The position numbers and the translations under genes are program-made. Positions 46,282-56,452 of a stretch of DNA of 64,000 nt are shown piece after piece. Each line of letters starts with the position of its first letter. The first letter of the stretch is position 1. Location: contig NZ_CP018016.1 in NCBI RefSeq assembly GCF_000280495.2, forward strand, positions 3,782,001 through 3,846,000, given 5' to 3'. This DNA comes from Kosakonia radicincitans DSM 16656. Lineage in GTDB: Bacteria > Pseudomonadota > Gammaproteobacteria > Enterobacterales > Enterobacteriaceae. The notes beneath the pieces were generated by a model, which saw only the letters and a list, made by a program, of their open reading frames with translations, did no database searches and had not been told where the DNA came from.

Positions 46282-47193
46282 TTACCCTTTAATCTTCGGA
46301 TCCAGCGCGTCGCGCAGGCCGTCGCCGAACAGGTTAAACGCCAGCACCGTCAGAAAAATCGCCAGCGATGGAAACAGCGCCACATGCGGGGCAATCACCA
46401 TATCCGCACGGGCTTCGTTGAGCATCGCGCCCCACTCCGGCGTCGGCGGTTGCGCGCCCATTCCGAGGAACGACAGGCTGGCGGCAGAGATAATCGAGGT
46501 GCCGATACGCATGGTGAAATAGACCACAATCGACGACACCGTTCCCGGCAGAATATGGTGGAACAAAATCACCGTATCGCTGGCACCGATGCTGCGCGCC
46601 GACTCGATAAACGTCTGCTGCTTCAGCACCAGCGTATTGCCGCGCACCAAGCGGGCAAAAGCGGGCACCGAGAAGACGGCCACGGCAATGATCACATTCG
46701 CCATCCCGCTGCCCATCACCGCCACCACCGCAATCGCCAGCAGAATGCCGGGAAACGCGAACAGCACGTCGCAGATGCGCATGATAAGGCGATCCCACCA
46801 GCCTTCGTAATAACCCGCCAGCAACCCAAGCACCGTACCAATCGCTGCGCCAATCAGCACGGCAAAAAGGCCGGCCGCCAGCGAGATCTGCGCGCCAACC
46901 AGCACGCGGCTGAAGATATCGCGGCCCAGCGAATCGACGCCGAACCAGTGCACCAGCGACGGCCCTTCATTCAGCCGGTCATAGTCGAAGTAGGTTTCCG
47001 CATCGTAGGGAGCAATCCACGGCGCAATTACCGCCAGCAGGATCAGCAGCAGCACAAACAGCCCGGCGGCCATAGCCAGTGGCTGGCGGCAAAAACGTCG
47101 CCAGAACTCATGCCACGGCGTGCGGACATGTCCCGGTTTCACCACCGGCATGGCGTTCAAAATCGCCTGTCGGCGCCAGTTAAACAATCGCAT
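46282..47193 (-). CDS. gsiD: Glutathione ABC importer permease GsiD
   Basis: GsiD is one of two inner-membrane subunits of the glutathione importer GsiABCD. The 303-residue protein has about six membrane segments and the dipeptide-permease coupling motif ([22 protein letters not shown], quoted in part as [18 protein letters not shown]). It begins two bases after gsiC ends. It is the last gene of the operon. In E. coli, yliE and yliF follow gsiD, but here rimO comes next and neither gene is present. Confidence 0.95.
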   Translation of the reverse strand: MRLFNWRRQAILNAMPVVKPGHVRTPWHEFWRRFCRQPLAMAAGLFVLLLILLAVIAPWIAPYDAETYFDYDRLNEGPSLVHWFGVDSLGRDIFSRVLVGAQISLAAGLFAVLIGAAIGTVLGLLAGYYEGWWDRLIMRICDVLFAFPGILLAIAVVAVMGSGMANVIIAVAVFSVPAFARLVRGNTLVLKQQTFIESARSIGASDTVILFHHILPGTVSSIVVYFTMRIGTSIISAASLSFLGMGAQPPTPEWGAMLNEARADMVIAPHVALFPSLAIFLTVLAFNLFGDGLRDALDPKIKG

Positions 47194-47195
47194 CC

Positions 47196-48116
47196 TTACT
47201 TATACCTGATAGCAGGGTTGAGCGCGGCGTAGAGCACATCAACCACCAAGTTGATAAGAATAAATTCCAGCGAAAAGAGCAGCACTTCCGCCTGGATCAC
47301 CGGGTAGTCGCGCATTTCCACCGAGTCCACCAGCAAACGCCCCAGCCCCGGCCAGTTAAAGACTTTTTCCACCACAATCGAGCCGCCCAGCAGGAAGCCA
47401 AATTGCAGCCCCATCATAGTGACGACCGGGATCATCGCATTACGCAGACCGTGCTTAAGGATCACCCAGCGCTCGCTGACGCCTTTGGCGCGCGCGGTGC
47501 GCATATAATCCTCATTCAGCACATCAACAAACGAGGCGCGGGTGAAGCGCGCCATCACGGCGGCCACGGCCGCGCCCAGCGTCAAAGAAGGCAAAATATA
47601 GTGCTGCCAGCTATCGGCGCCCACGGTCGGCAACCAGCCCAGTTCAACGGAGAAGATTTGCATCAGCAGCATCCCCAGCGCAAAAGCGGGGAATGAGATC
47701 CCGGTGACCGCCAGCGCCATTCCCAGATGATCCGGCCAGCGGTTGCGCCACACGGCGGCGGCAATGCCGGCACCCAGCCCGAACAGCATCGCCCAGAACA
47801 TGCTGGTGAGGGTTAGCAGCAGCGTCGGCATAAAGCGGCTGGCGATCTCATCCACTACCGGGCGGCGGGACGCCATCGAAATGCCGAAATCCCCCTGCAA
47901 CACGCTGGTGATGTAGTGCCAGAACTGTAACCACAGCGGCTGATCCAGCCCAAGCTGGCGGCGCACCAGTTCAATCACCTGCGCGTCAGCCTCCTGCCCG
48001 GCAATCAGCCGCGCCGGATCCCCTGGCAGTAAATGCACAAATAAAAACACCAGCACGGCCACAATCAGTAGCGTCGGGATCAGGCCCAGCAGGCGTTTAA
48101 TAATATAATTAAGCAT
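47196..48116 (-). CDS. gsiC: Glutathione ABC importer permease GsiC
   Basis: This 306-residue membrane subunit matches E. coli GsiC closely, for example [12 protein letters not shown] near the N-terminus and [14 protein letters not shown] in the coupling loop. Start 48116 ([11 protein letters not shown]) matches the E. coli N-terminus and has GAGGGAAC upstream. A start five codons earlier (48131) also has a purine-rich site and cannot be excluded. Confidence 0.95.
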   Translation of the reverse strand: MLNYIIKRLLGLIPTLLIVAVLVFLFVHLLPGDPARLIAGQEADAQVIELVRRQLGLDQPLWLQFWHYITSVLQGDFGISMASRRPVVDEIASRFMPTLLLTLTSMFWAMLFGLGAGIAAAVWRNRWPDHLGMALAVTGISFPAFALGMLLMQIFSVELGWLPTVGADSWQHYILPSLTLGAAVAAVMARFTRASFVDVLNEDYMRTARAKGVSERWVILKHGLRNAMIPVVTMMGLQFGFLLGGSIVVEKVFNWPGLGRLLVDSVEMRDYPVIQAEVLLFSLEFILINLVVDVLYAALNPAIRYK

Positions 48117-48165
48117 CGCTTGTTCCCTCATGCCCCCTTCCGTCCGGTAAGGTGGAATGAGTCAG

Positions 48166-49707
48166 TTATTTCACCAAATCAGCATTGTCAAAGCTGAACC
48201 CGGTATCGGGCATGATATAGAAACCGGTCAGCTTCTTGTTATGCGCGGAAACCAGCTTTTCCACCACCAGCGGCACCCATGGCGCCTCCTGCCAGATGAT
48301 GTCCTGCGCCTGTTTGTACAAACGCTCTTTCTCTTGCGGGCTGAAGGTTCTTAGCGCATCGGCAAAATCTTTATCCACCTGTGGGTTACTGTAAAACGCG
48401 GTGTTGAACTGCGTCGGCGGCCAGTTCCATGAAGCAAACAGCGGCGACAGCCCCCAGTCTGCTTCGCCGGTTGAGGCCGACCAACCGGTATAAAACATGC
48501 GTACGCCACTCTCTTTCTGCCCTTTGGCTTCCACTTGCGCCGCGCGCTGCCCGGCATCCATCGCGGTCACCTGCACTTTAATCCCCACCTGCGCCAGTTG
48601 CTGCTGGGTAAACTGCAACACCTTCTGCGCGGTACTGTGGTTATGCGACGACCACAGCGTTGTGCTGAAGCCCTGCGGATAACCCGCCTCTTTCAGCAGC
48701 TCGCGGGCTTTTGCCGGATCGTAAGGCCAGGGCTGATATGCCTGCGAATAGGGGATCGACGGCGGCAACACGCCGGTAGCGGGCGTAGCGAAACCGGCAA
48801 AAGCTACCTTCACCAGCGCCGGGCGGTTGATAGCGTAGTTAATCGCTTCGCGCACTTTCGGGTTATCAAACGGTTTTTGTGTGACGTTCATGCTGATGTA
48901 ACGCTGCATAATCGACGGGCTGGCGACCAGTTCAAGCTTGCTGTTTCTCTTCAGCACTTCCGCCTGCTCATAAGGGATCGGAAATGCGAACTGCGCCTCA
49001 CCGGTTTGCAGCATCGCCGCACGCGTATTGTTATCCACCACCGGGCGCCAGGTGATGGAATCGAGTTTCGGCTGCCCTTTCTGCCAGTAACCGTCGAACT
49101 TCTTCACCTTCACAAAGTCGGTCTGATTCCAGGCTTCCAGTTCATACGGGCCGGTACCCACCGGATGAAAACCGATATCTTTGCCGTACTTTTTTAGCGC
49201 CGCCGGAGAGATCATCGCCGTTGCCGGATGCGCCAGAATATTGATAAACGCTGAGAAAGGCTGCTTAAGAATGATTTTTACCGTGTAGCGATCCACCACC
49301 TCGGTTAAGTCGATATTTTTATACAGGTTGTAGCGCTTCAGGCTGTTATCCGGATCGCTGGCGCGATCGAGGTTGGCCTTAACGGCTGCGGCATCAAAGT
49401 CGGTTCCATCCTGAAACTTCACGCCCTGACGCAGGAAAATGGTGTAGATCAGCCCGTCGGCAGAAACTGTGTAGCTTTGCGCCAGCACGTTTTCCAGTTT
49501 CATATCTTTATCCAGGCCAAACAGCCCCTGATAAAAGGATTTTGCTACCGCCTGCGACAGCGTGTCATTGGCATCATAGGGATCGAGCGTGGTGAAATTG
49601 GAGCCGACCGCAACCACCACGTCTTTCGCGGCAAAGGCCTGCGTGGCGGTCAGCGCGAACAACATGCCTGCAACGAGCCGCCACTGCCGGTAAACGAATT
49701 GTGTCAT
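48166..49707 (-). CDS. gsiB: Glutathione-binding periplasmic protein GsiB
   Basis: GsiB captures glutathione in the periplasm and delivers it to GsiCD. This 513-residue protein has a signal peptide (about residues 1-26, ending AFA) and the SBP_bac_5 (DppA/OppA) fold, with the typical [27 protein letters not shown] region (quoted in part as [14 protein letters not shown]). GGAGAGC precedes the start. It lies between gsiA and gsiC, 33 and 49 bases away. Confidence 0.96.
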   Translation of the reverse strand: MTQFVYRQWRLVAGMLFALTATQAFAAKDVVVAVGSNFTTLDPYDANDTLSQAVAKSFYQGLFGLDKDMKLENVLAQSYTVSADGLIYTIFLRQGVKFQDGTDFDAAAVKANLDRASDPDNSLKRYNLYKNIDLTEVVDRYTVKIILKQPFSAFINILAHPATAMISPAALKKYGKDIGFHPVGTGPYELEAWNQTDFVKVKKFDGYWQKGQPKLDSITWRPVVDNNTRAAMLQTGEAQFAFPIPYEQAEVLKRNSKLELVASPSIMQRYISMNVTQKPFDNPKVREAINYAINRPALVKVAFAGFATPATGVLPPSIPYSQAYQPWPYDPAKARELLKEAGYPQGFSTTLWSSHNHSTAQKVLQFTQQQLAQVGIKVQVTAMDAGQRAAQVEAKGQKESGVRMFYTGWSASTGEADWGLSPLFASWNWPPTQFNTAFYSNPQVDKDFADALRTFSPQEKERLYKQAQDIIWQEAPWVPLVVEKLVSAHNKKLTGFYIMPDTGFSFDNADLVK

Positions 49708-49740
49708 GTTGCTCTCCTGAATAACCCTGCCACTGCTCAG

Positions 49741-51612
49741 TTAAAAACGGGACTGCGTACTGCCAGGCGTGGAACGGGCAACATAGTGCCCCGGCCCCAC
49801 GTTCTGCAACTGCACGCGTTGCATTGACTCGCCGCGCTTGCGGATATTGCTGGGCATGTCATCAGATAACAGCACTCTTTGCGCATGGGTATGCGCAGGA
49901 TCGGCCACCGGAACCGCCGACATTAATTTGCGCGTATAGGGGTGTTGCGGGTTTTCGAATACCGCGCGGCGCGGGCCAATCTCAACAATCTGCCCAAGGT
50001 ACATTACCGCCACCCGGTGGCTGATGCGCTCCACCACCGCCATATCGTGGGAAATAAACAGGAACGCGATCCCCATTTCACGCTGGAGATCGAGCAATAA
50101 ATTGATGATCTGCGCGCGGATAGAGACATCCAGCGCCGAGACCGACTCATCCGCCACTACCACGCGCGGATTCAGCGCCAGCGCGCGGGCAATGCAGATG
50201 CGCTGCCGCTGGCCGCCGGAAAACTCATGTGGGTAACGCCAGGCGTGCTCCGGTTTCAGGCCGACGCGCTCCAGCAGCCACTCAATCCGCTGATGTCCCT
50301 CTTTTTCCGCTAATAAATTGTGCACCCGCAGCGGCTCGATAATCGAATCGCCCACCGTCTGGCGGGGATCCAGCGAAGCATAAGGATCCTGGAAAATAAA
50401 CTGAATATCGCGACGCACCTGTTTCAATTTGCTGTCCGGCAACGTGTCGATCCGCTGACCGTTAAAGATAATCGAACCGCCCTGACTCTCCACCAGCCGC
50501 AGCAGCGCCCGCCCGGTGGTTGACTTTCCACAGCCAGATTCACCGACCAGCGACAGCGTTTCGCCCGGCCAGAGATCAAAGCTGACGCCTTCCACCGCAT
50601 GCACCTCTTTGGTCACGCGGTTGAGAATGCCGCTGCGCAGCGGAAAGCGCGCTTCCAGATCGCGCACCTGCAAAATCGGCTCGCCCGGCACCACCGTATT
50701 CTGTTCGGTTTCCGCTTCCTGATGCTGAGGGTTTTTCATGGAAATCAGCGGAAAGCGGCGCGGCAGATTGCTGCCGTTCATCGCGCCAAGTTTGGGCACT
50801 GCAGCCAGCAGCGCTTTGGTATAAGGATGCGACGGCGCATTGAAAACCTGATCTACCGTGCCCGTCTCCACCGCTTCGCCATCGTTCATCACCAGAACCC
50901 GGTCAGCGACATCCGCCACCACGCCCATATCGTGAGTGATAAAAATCACCCCCATCGACATCTCTTTTTGCAGCACCGCGATCAGTTGCAGGATCTGCGC
51001 CTGGATCGTGACATCCAGCGCGGTGGTCGGCTCGTCGGCGATCAGCACCGCCGGACGACACGACAGCGCCATAGCAATCATCACCCGCTGGCGCATGCCG
51101 CCGGAAAGCTGATGCGGGAAGCTGGATAAAATAGCCTGCGACTCCGGAATGCGCACCAGGTCGAGCATGCGCCGCGCTTCATTCATCGCATCTTCACGCC
51201 CCAGCCGCTGGTGCAGGCGAATCGACTCGGCAATCTGCTCGCCAACCGGAAAGACCGGGTTGAGCGAGGTCATCGGCTCCTGAAAAATCATCGCAATGTC
51301 AGCGCCGCGCACGCTACGCATCTGCGACGAAGAGAGGCGGGTCAGATCCACTTTCTGGCGATTGCGCCGCGTCAAGCGCATATGATCGCAGCTCACTTCA
51401 CCGCCCGCCTGTTCAATCAGGCGCAGCAGCGACAGCGCCGTCACCGATTTACCGGAGCCGGACTCGCCGACAATAGCCAGCGTTTCGCCCCGTTTCAGGG
51501 AAAATGAGAGGTGACGTACCGCCGGGGTCAGCTCTTTTTCATCACGAAAACCGATATTCAGATTGCGGACATCCAGCACCACATCGGCATCTGTCTCAAC
51601 CCCGTGCGACAC
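49741..51612 (-). CDS. gsiA: Glutathione ABC importer ATPase GsiA
   Basis: GsiA carries two ABC ATPase domains in one 623-residue chain, the same length as in E. coli. Walker A motifs are GESGSGKS and GESGCGKS; signature motifs are LSGGMRQR and FSGGQRQR. I place the start at GTG 51612, because AAGGAG lies about seven bases upstream and the N-terminus ([13 protein letters not shown]) then aligns with E. coli MPHSDELDAGNVL. An upstream GTG at 51630 would overlap the end of iaaA by eight bases and add six residues. Confidence 0.95.
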   Translation of the reverse strand: MSHGVETDADVVLDVRNLNIGFRDEKELTPAVRHLSFSLKRGETLAIVGESGSGKSVTALSLLRLIEQAGGEVSCDHMRLTRRNRQKVDLTRLSSSQMRSVRGADIAMIFQEPMTSLNPVFPVGEQIAESIRLHQRLGREDAMNEARRMLDLVRIPESQAILSSFPHQLSGGMRQRVMIAMALSCRPAVLIADEPTTALDVTIQAQILQLIAVLQKEMSMGVIFITHDMGVVADVADRVLVMNDGEAVETGTVDQVFNAPSHPYTKALLAAVPKLGAMNGSNLPRRFPLISMKNPQHQEAETEQNTVVPGEPILQVRDLEARFPLRSGILNRVTKEVHAVEGVSFDLWPGETLSLVGESGCGKSTTGRALLRLVESQGGSIIFNGQRIDTLPDSKLKQVRRDIQFIFQDPYASLDPRQTVGDSIIEPLRVHNLLAEKEGHQRIEWLLERVGLKPEHAWRYPHEFSGGQRQRICIARALALNPRVVVADESVSALDVSIRAQIINLLLDLQREMGIAFLFISHDMAVVERISHRVAVMYLGQIVEIGPRRAVFENPQHPYTRKLMSAVPVADPAHTHAQRVLLSDDMPSNIRKRGESMQRVQLQNVGPGHYVARSTPGSTQSRF

Positions 51613-51622
51613 CCCACTCTCC

Positions 51623-52564
51623 TTATTCACGATAAATGCCTACGCTCGGCGCATCGCCGGCATAGCCCCAGGCGCGGTACATCCCTTCGCTGTTAAACGG
51701 CAATGCGACATTGCCTTCACGATCGATAGCAATCAGCCCGCCGCTGCCGCCGAGCGCCGGGAGTTTATCCATCACCACCGCTTCGCAGGCCTCGTGCAGA
51801 CTTAATCCGCCGTAGTCCATCAGCGCCGCAATATCGTACGCCGCCAGCGTGCGGATAAAGACTTCGCCGGTGCCGGTACAGGAGACCGCTACACTGGCGT
51901 TATTGGCATAACACCCGGCGCCCGGCAGCGGGCTGTCGCCGACGCGCCCCGGCAATTTATTGGTCATACCACCCGTAGAGGTCGCGGCCGCCAGGTTCCC
52001 CTGTTTATCGAGCGCCACCGCACCAACCGTACCGAATTTTTTACTCTCATCGAGCGGCGCAGAGCCATGATCGAGCACCGTTTGCCCGTTTTCCCGCGCC
52101 TGCAACAGTTGCTGGAAACGCTCCGGCGTAGAGAAGATCGTCGGCGAAACCTCGGCCATACCGTGCGAAAAGGCGAAATTCTCCGCCCCTTCGCCAATCA
52201 TTAATACGTGCGGGCTTTGCTCCATCACCAGCCGCGCCGCCAGCACCGGGTTACGCAGGCGGCTGACGCCTGCGACGGCCCCGGCGTGCAGAGTGTTGCC
52301 ATCCATCACGCAGGCATCAAGTTCGTGGGTTTCATCGCGGGTGAACACCGCGCCGATCCCGGCGTTAAACAGCGGGCACTCTTCCAGCAGGCGCACCGCT
52401 TCGGTGACCACGTCCAGCGCGCTTTCGCCCGCCTCCAGCATTCGCTGGCCGGTTTCGACAATCGAAGAGAGTGCCTCGACATATCGCAGCTCCTGTTGCT
52501 GGCTCATCTGCGCACGGGCGATCGCTCCCGCCCCGCCATGTATTGCGATTACCGCTTTCACCAT
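51623..52564 (-). CDS. iaaA: Isoaspartyl peptidase / L-asparaginase IaaA
   Basis: IaaA is an Ntn-hydrolase that cleaves itself into two subunits and degrades isoaspartyl dipeptides. The 313-residue sequence matches E. coli IaaA closely. The autocleavage site with nucleophilic Thr is GTVGAVAL, and the substrate-binding [12 protein letters not shown] is present. The C-terminus is about eight residues shorter than in E. coli. It is the first gene of the iaaA-gsiABCD operon, immediately ahead of gsiA, and is divergent from moeA. Confidence 0.95.
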   Translation of the reverse strand: MVKAVIAIHGGAGAIARAQMSQQQELRYVEALSSIVETGQRMLEAGESALDVVTEAVRLLEECPLFNAGIGAVFTRDETHELDACVMDGNTLHAGAVAGVSRLRNPVLAARLVMEQSPHVLMIGEGAENFAFSHGMAEVSPTIFSTPERFQQLLQARENGQTVLDHGSAPLDESKKFGTVGAVALDKQGNLAAATSTGGMTNKLPGRVGDSPLPGAGCYANNASVAVSCTGTGEVFIRTLAAYDIAALMDYGGLSLHEACEAVVMDKLPALGGSGGLIAIDREGNVALPFNSEGMYRAWGYAGDAPSVGIYRE

Positions 52565-52727
52565 TTGTGCTGCCCGGGTTCACTTCGTTTCCGACGATTT
52601 CTGAATATAGAAATTCGTTACAACGATGTAAAGCGATGTGATTACAACGAGGTAGCCGCAAGCCGTGTTGGCGACTCGCCTTTTCTGCCATAATGTGCCC
52701 CTTAACGCATTGTGCAGGACAGTAAAT

Positions 52728-53960
52728 ATGGAATCATCAAATGGCCTGATCTCGCTGGAGACGGCCCTGTCACAGATGTTGTCACGCATTTCGCCGCTGA
52801 CGGAAAGCGAAACCTTACCGCTCATCGCCTGCTTTGGCCGCGTGGTGGCAGAAGATATTATCTCCCCGCTAAATGTCCCCGGTTTTGATAACTCGGCGAT
52901 GGACGGTTATGCCGTGCGGATCGCCGATGTGAGTAGCGGCAGCGCTTTACCGGTGGCGGGCAAAGCCTTTGCCGGACAGCCTTTCGCAGGCGAGTGGCCA
53001 GCAGGCACCTGCGTGCGCATTATGACCGGCGCGCCGATTCCTGCCGGTTGCGATGCCGTCGTGATGCAGGAACAAACCGAGCAAACAGACGCCGGTATCC
53101 GCTTTACCTCTGAGGTACGCCAAAATCAGAACATCCGCAGGGCCGGTGAAGATATCACCAAAGATGCCGTGGTGTTTCGCGCCGGAACCAAACTGACTGC
53201 CGCCGAGTTGCCGGTGCTGGCATCGCTGGGCATTGCGGATGTCTCCGTGCTGCGCAAAGTCCGCGTGGCGCTGTTCTCTACCGGTGACGAGCTGCAACTG
53301 CCGGGGCAACCGCTGGCCGACGGGCAGATTTATGACACCAACCGCCTGGCTATTCATCTGATGCTGGCGCAACTGGGTTACGAGGTGATTAACCTCGGCA
53401 TTATTCCGGACGATCCGGAAAAACTGCGTGCGACCTTTATCGCCGCAGACCAGCAGGCCGATGTGGTCATCAGCTCCGGCGGCGTGTCGGTAGGCGAAGC
53501 CGATTACACCAAAACCATCCTCGACGAACTGGGCGAAATCGCCTTCTGGAAGCTGGCGATCAAGCCCGGCAAACCCTTCGCCTTCGGCAAGCTGAGCCAT
53601 AGCTGGTTCTGCGGTCTGCCCGGCAATCCGGTTTCCGCTGTTCTCACTTTCTACCAACTGGTGCAGCCGCTGCTGGCGAAACTGAGCGGCGATACGGCTA
53701 CTTTCGAGCCGCTGCGTTTTCGCGCCCGCGCCGTGGAACGGTTGAAAAAGACACCCGGTCGTCTCGATTTCCAGCGCGGCATAGTAAGCCGCGGCGAAGA
53801 TGGTTCGCTGGAAGTGCGCAGTACCGGACATCAGGGTTCGCACATTTTCAGCTCCTTCAGCCAGGGCAACTGTTTCGTGGTGCTGGAGCGCGAGCGCGGC
53901 AATGTCGAAGCGGGCGAATGGGTGGACGTTGAGATGTTTACCCCGCTCTTTGGAGGCTAA
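52728..53960 (+). CDS. moeA: Molybdopterin molybdenumtransferase MoeA
   Basis: MoeA inserts molybdenum into adenylated molybdopterin. This 410-residue protein follows E. coli MoeA throughout. Typical segments are [43 protein letters not shown] and [10 protein letters not shown]. The start at 52728 follows AGGACAG; an open frame that begins at 52665 lies in the promoter region. moeB follows after two bases, in the same operon. In E. coli this promoter is controlled by ModE and oxygen regulators; I did not find a clear ModE site here. Confidence 0.96.
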   Translation: MESSNGLISLETALSQMLSRISPLTESETLPLIACFGRVVAEDIISPLNVPGFDNSAMDGYAVRIADVSSGSALPVAGKAFAGQPFAGEWPAGTCVRIMTGAPIPAGCDAVVMQEQTEQTDAGIRFTSEVRQNQNIRRAGEDITKDAVVFRAGTKLTAAELPVLASLGIADVSVLRKVRVALFSTGDELQLPGQPLADGQIYDTNRLAIHLMLAQLGYEVINLGIIPDDPEKLRATFIAADQQADVVISSGGVSVGEADYTKTILDELGEIAFWKLAIKPGKPFAFGKLSHSWFCGLPGNPVSAVLTFYQLVQPLLAKLSGDTATFEPLRFRARAVERLKKTPGRLDFQRGIVSRGEDGSLEVRSTGHQGSHIFSSFSQGNCFVVLERERGNVEAGEWVDVEMFTPLFGG

Positions 53961-53962
53961 AG

Positions 53963-54712
53963 ATGGTCGAACTCAGCGACGCGGAGATGATGCGCTACAA
54001 CCGGCAGATCATTCTGCGCGGTTTTGATTTTGACGGTCAGGAGCGGTTAAAAGCTGCCCGCGTGCTGGTGGTCGGCCTGGGCGGTCTGGGTTGCGCTGCC
54101 GCGCAGTATCTGGCGGCGGCGGGCGCCGGGCAGATGACGCTGCTCGATTTCGATAGCGTGGCGCTCTCCAATCTGCAACGCCAGACGCTGCACGGCGATG
54201 CGGATATTGGCGTGGCGAAAGTGGATTCCGCCCGCGAATCGCTGCTGCGCATTAATCCGCATGTGCAGTACACCGCCATCAATGCGCTGCTGGATGAAGC
54301 GTCGCTGTTCGCGCAGATTGCCGCCCATGACCTGGTGCTGGACTGCACCGATAATGTCGCCATTCGCAATCAACTCAACGCGGGCTGTTTTCAGCATAAA
54401 GTGCCGCTGGTTTCCGGCGCGGCCATTCGTATGGAGGGGCAGATCAGCGTCTTTACCTGGCAAGAAAATACCCCCTGCTACCGCTGTCTGAGCCGCCTGT
54501 TTGGCGAAAACGCGCTGACCTGCGTGGAAGCCGGTGTGATGGCGCCATTAGTGGGAGTGATTGGTTCGTTGCAGGCGATGGAAGCGATAAAAGTGCTGGC
54601 GCACTATGGCACGCCAGCGGCGGGGAAAATCGTGATGTATGATGCGATGACCTGCCAGTTCCGCGAAATGAAACTGCAACGCAACCCCACCTGTGAAGTA
54701 TGCGGCGGCTGA
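53963..54712 (+). CDS. moeB: Molybdopterin-synthase adenylyltransferase MoeB
   Basis: MoeB adenylates the C-terminus of MoaD so that it can receive sulphur for molybdopterin synthesis. It is 249 residues long, as in E. coli. The nucleotide loop GLGGLG, the DFDSVALSNLQRQ segment and two zinc-binding Cys pairs (CYRC and CEVC) are present. GGAGG, overlapping the moeA end, precedes the start. Confidence 0.96.
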   Translation: MVELSDAEMMRYNRQIILRGFDFDGQERLKAARVLVVGLGGLGCAAAQYLAAAGAGQMTLLDFDSVALSNLQRQTLHGDADIGVAKVDSARESLLRINPHVQYTAINALLDEASLFAQIAAHDLVLDCTDNVAIRNQLNAGCFQHKVPLVSGAAIRMEGQISVFTWQENTPCYRCLSRLFGENALTCVEAGVMAPLVGVIGSLQAMEAIKVLAHYGTPAAGKIVMYDAMTCQFREMKLQRNPTCEVCGG

Positions 54713-54718
54713 TGTCAT

Positions 54719-54745
54719 TGCCGGATGGCGCGATGCCAGCCGGCT
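54719..54745. terminator. Hairpin between moeB and fsa
   Basis: GCCGG and CCGGC arms around an internal GGCGCGATGCC form a REP-like hairpin in the gap between the convergent moeB and fsa genes. No T-run follows. Confidence 0.5.
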
Positions 54746-54751
54746 TATTAC

Positions 54752-55414
54752 TCAGAGCGTGACGCGCCCAAAGGCCGCCAGCCAGTCCTGTTCAAACTTC
54801 CCGACTGCCGCACTTACCGCCGGAGCAGCAATCATCTGCTGCGCCACATCCAGCGGCAGCGTAATGGATGCACAGCCCGCCAGCAGGCAATCCAGCGCCT
54901 GGCGCGGTGTTTTAAAGCTCGCCGCCAGCACTTTCGACTGCGGCGCATGCAGCGTGAGCAGGCGCTGTAACTCTGTCACGGTCTGAATTCCGTCGCCGCC
55001 CTGCGCATCTACGCGGTTAACATACGGCGCGATATACTCCGCGCCCGCCAGCGCCGCCAGCAATCCCTGCGCCGCGCCGTAAACGGCAGTGCCGAGCGTC
55101 GGAATACCTTCCGTTTTTAAGCGCTTAATCGCCGCCAGACCTTCTGCCGTTACCGGTACTTTCACCACCAGATCGGCCACCATTTCCCGCAGCTTACGCG
55201 CTTCGGCCACCATACCGTCGGCATCATTCGCCAGCACCTGGGCAAACAACCGCCCGCGGCCGTCCAGCGCCTCATGCAAGGCGGGCAACAGTTTCTCAAT
55301 TGGTATAGCGCCGCTGGCGACAATGCTGGGGTTTGTGGTTACACCCGCCAGCGGGAAGATACGCGCCAGTTTCTTCACTGCCGCGACATCAGAGGTATCA
55401 AGATAGAGTTCCAT
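54752..55414 (-). CDS. fsa: Fructose-6-phosphate aldolase
   Basis: This 220-residue enzyme of the transaldolase family splits fructose 6-phosphate into dihydroxyacetone and glyceraldehyde 3-phosphate. The Schiff-base lysine lies in VVKVPVT, and [10 protein letters not shown] and [12 protein letters not shown] are typical. The length is normal for FsaA, which it resembles most. Start 55414 follows AGGTGAAAA; the longer frame to 55444 has no such site. It is divergent from the glycyl-radical activase pflE, with two palindromes in between. Confidence 0.95.
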   Translation of the reverse strand: MELYLDTSDVAAVKKLARIFPLAGVTTNPSIVASGAIPIEKLLPALHEALDGRGRLFAQVLANDADGMVAEARKLREMVADLVVKVPVTAEGLAAIKRLKTEGIPTLGTAVYGAAQGLLAALAGAEYIAPYVNRVDAQGGDGIQTVTELQRLLTLHAPQSKVLAASFKTPRQALDCLLAGCASITLPLDVAQQMIAAPAVSAAVGKFEQDWLAAFGRVTL

Positions 55415-55497
55415 CGTTTTCACCTGAAGTGTGAGTTTCCGCATGCTTTAACGCTATCACGCAACAACCCGCCAAAGAGTTGACCTTCATCAAAATA

Positions 55498-55513
55498 ACT
55501 TTCATTCGAAAGT
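55498..55513. promoter_or_regulatory. Inverted repeat upstream of pflE
   Basis: ACTTTCATTCGAAAGT has arms ACTTTC and GAAAGT around four bases. Fifteen of its 16 bases recur in reverse orientation upstream of ybiU (60116-60130). A second palindrome, TTCATATGAA, lies at 55523-55532, just before the pflE ribosome-binding site. Confidence 0.6.
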
Positions 55514-55548
55514 AATTTACTATTCATATGAAATAACGGAGGCAGGTT

Positions 55549-56448
55549 ATGATTTTCAATATTCAGCGCTATTCCACCCATGATGGCCCCGGTATTCGTA
55601 CGGTGGTCTTTCTGAAGGGCTGTTCGCTGAGCTGCCGCTGGTGCCAGAACCCGGAAAGCCGCTCCCGCACGCGCGACCTGCTGTTTGATGAGCGTCTGTG
55701 CCTTGCAGGCTGCGATTTGTGTCAGCAGGCCGCACCGCAGGTGATTGAGCGTGCGCTGAACGGTTTGCTGATCCACCGGGAAAAGCTAAACGATACGCAG
55801 CTTAACGCCCTGACCGATTGCTGCCCGACCCAGGCGCTGAGCGTCTGCGGCGAAACGCAAAGCGTTGATGAAATCATGGCCGCCGTGCTGCGCGATAAAC
55901 CCTTTTACCTGCGCAGCGGCGGCGGGATCACCCTTTCCGGCGGCGAACCGTTTATGAACCCGCAACTGGCGCAGGCGCTGCTGCAAAGCAGCCACCAGCA
56001 GGGTATTCATACGGCAGTGGAAACCTGCCTGCATGTGCCGTGGCACTATATCGAACCTTCCCTGCCTTACGTTGATCTGTTTCTGGCGGATTTGAAGCAC
56101 GTCGATGAGGCTCTATTTCGTCAGTGGACCGGCGGTTCGGCCAGACGCGTGCTCGACAACCTGAAACGGCTGGCGCAGGCGGGGAAAAAGATGACCATCC
56201 GCGTGCCGCTGATCCCCGGTTTTAACGCTGACGAAGCGTCAATCAAAGCCATTACCACCTTTGCCGCCGACGAACTGAACGTCAGCGACATCCATTTTTT
56301 GCCTTATCACACGCTGGGCATGAACAAGTACCACCTGCTTGGCGAACCCTACACCGCCCCTGAAAAGCCGCTCGACGCCCCGCAATTGCTGGCGTTTGCC
56401 GAAGATTTTGCCAGCCAGAAAGGGCTGACGGCGACATTACGAGGATAA
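55549..56448 (+). CDS. pflE: Glycyl-radical enzyme activase PflE (YbiY)
   Basis: This radical-SAM enzyme installs the glycyl radical on the neighbouring PflF-type enzyme. The 299-residue protein has the CX3CX2C motif as CSLSCRWC, then further Cys residues of a ferredoxin-like insert ([18 protein letters not shown]; one of the usual Cys positions appears incomplete), and [11 protein letters not shown]. The start has GGAGG upstream. It sits four bases ahead of pflF and shares its promoter. Confidence 0.93.
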   Translation: MIFNIQRYSTHDGPGIRTVVFLKGCSLSCRWCQNPESRSRTRDLLFDERLCLAGCDLCQQAAPQVIERALNGLLIHREKLNDTQLNALTDCCPTQALSVCGETQSVDEIMAAVLRDKPFYLRSGGGITLSGGEPFMNPQLAQALLQSSHQQGIHTAVETCLHVPWHYIEPSLPYVDLFLADLKHVDEALFRQWTGGSARRVLDNLKRLAQAGKKMTIRVPLIPGFNADEASIKAITTFAADELNVSDIHFLPYHTLGMNKYHLLGEPYTAPEKPLDAPQLLAFAEDFASQKGLTATLRG

Positions 56449-56452
56449 CACC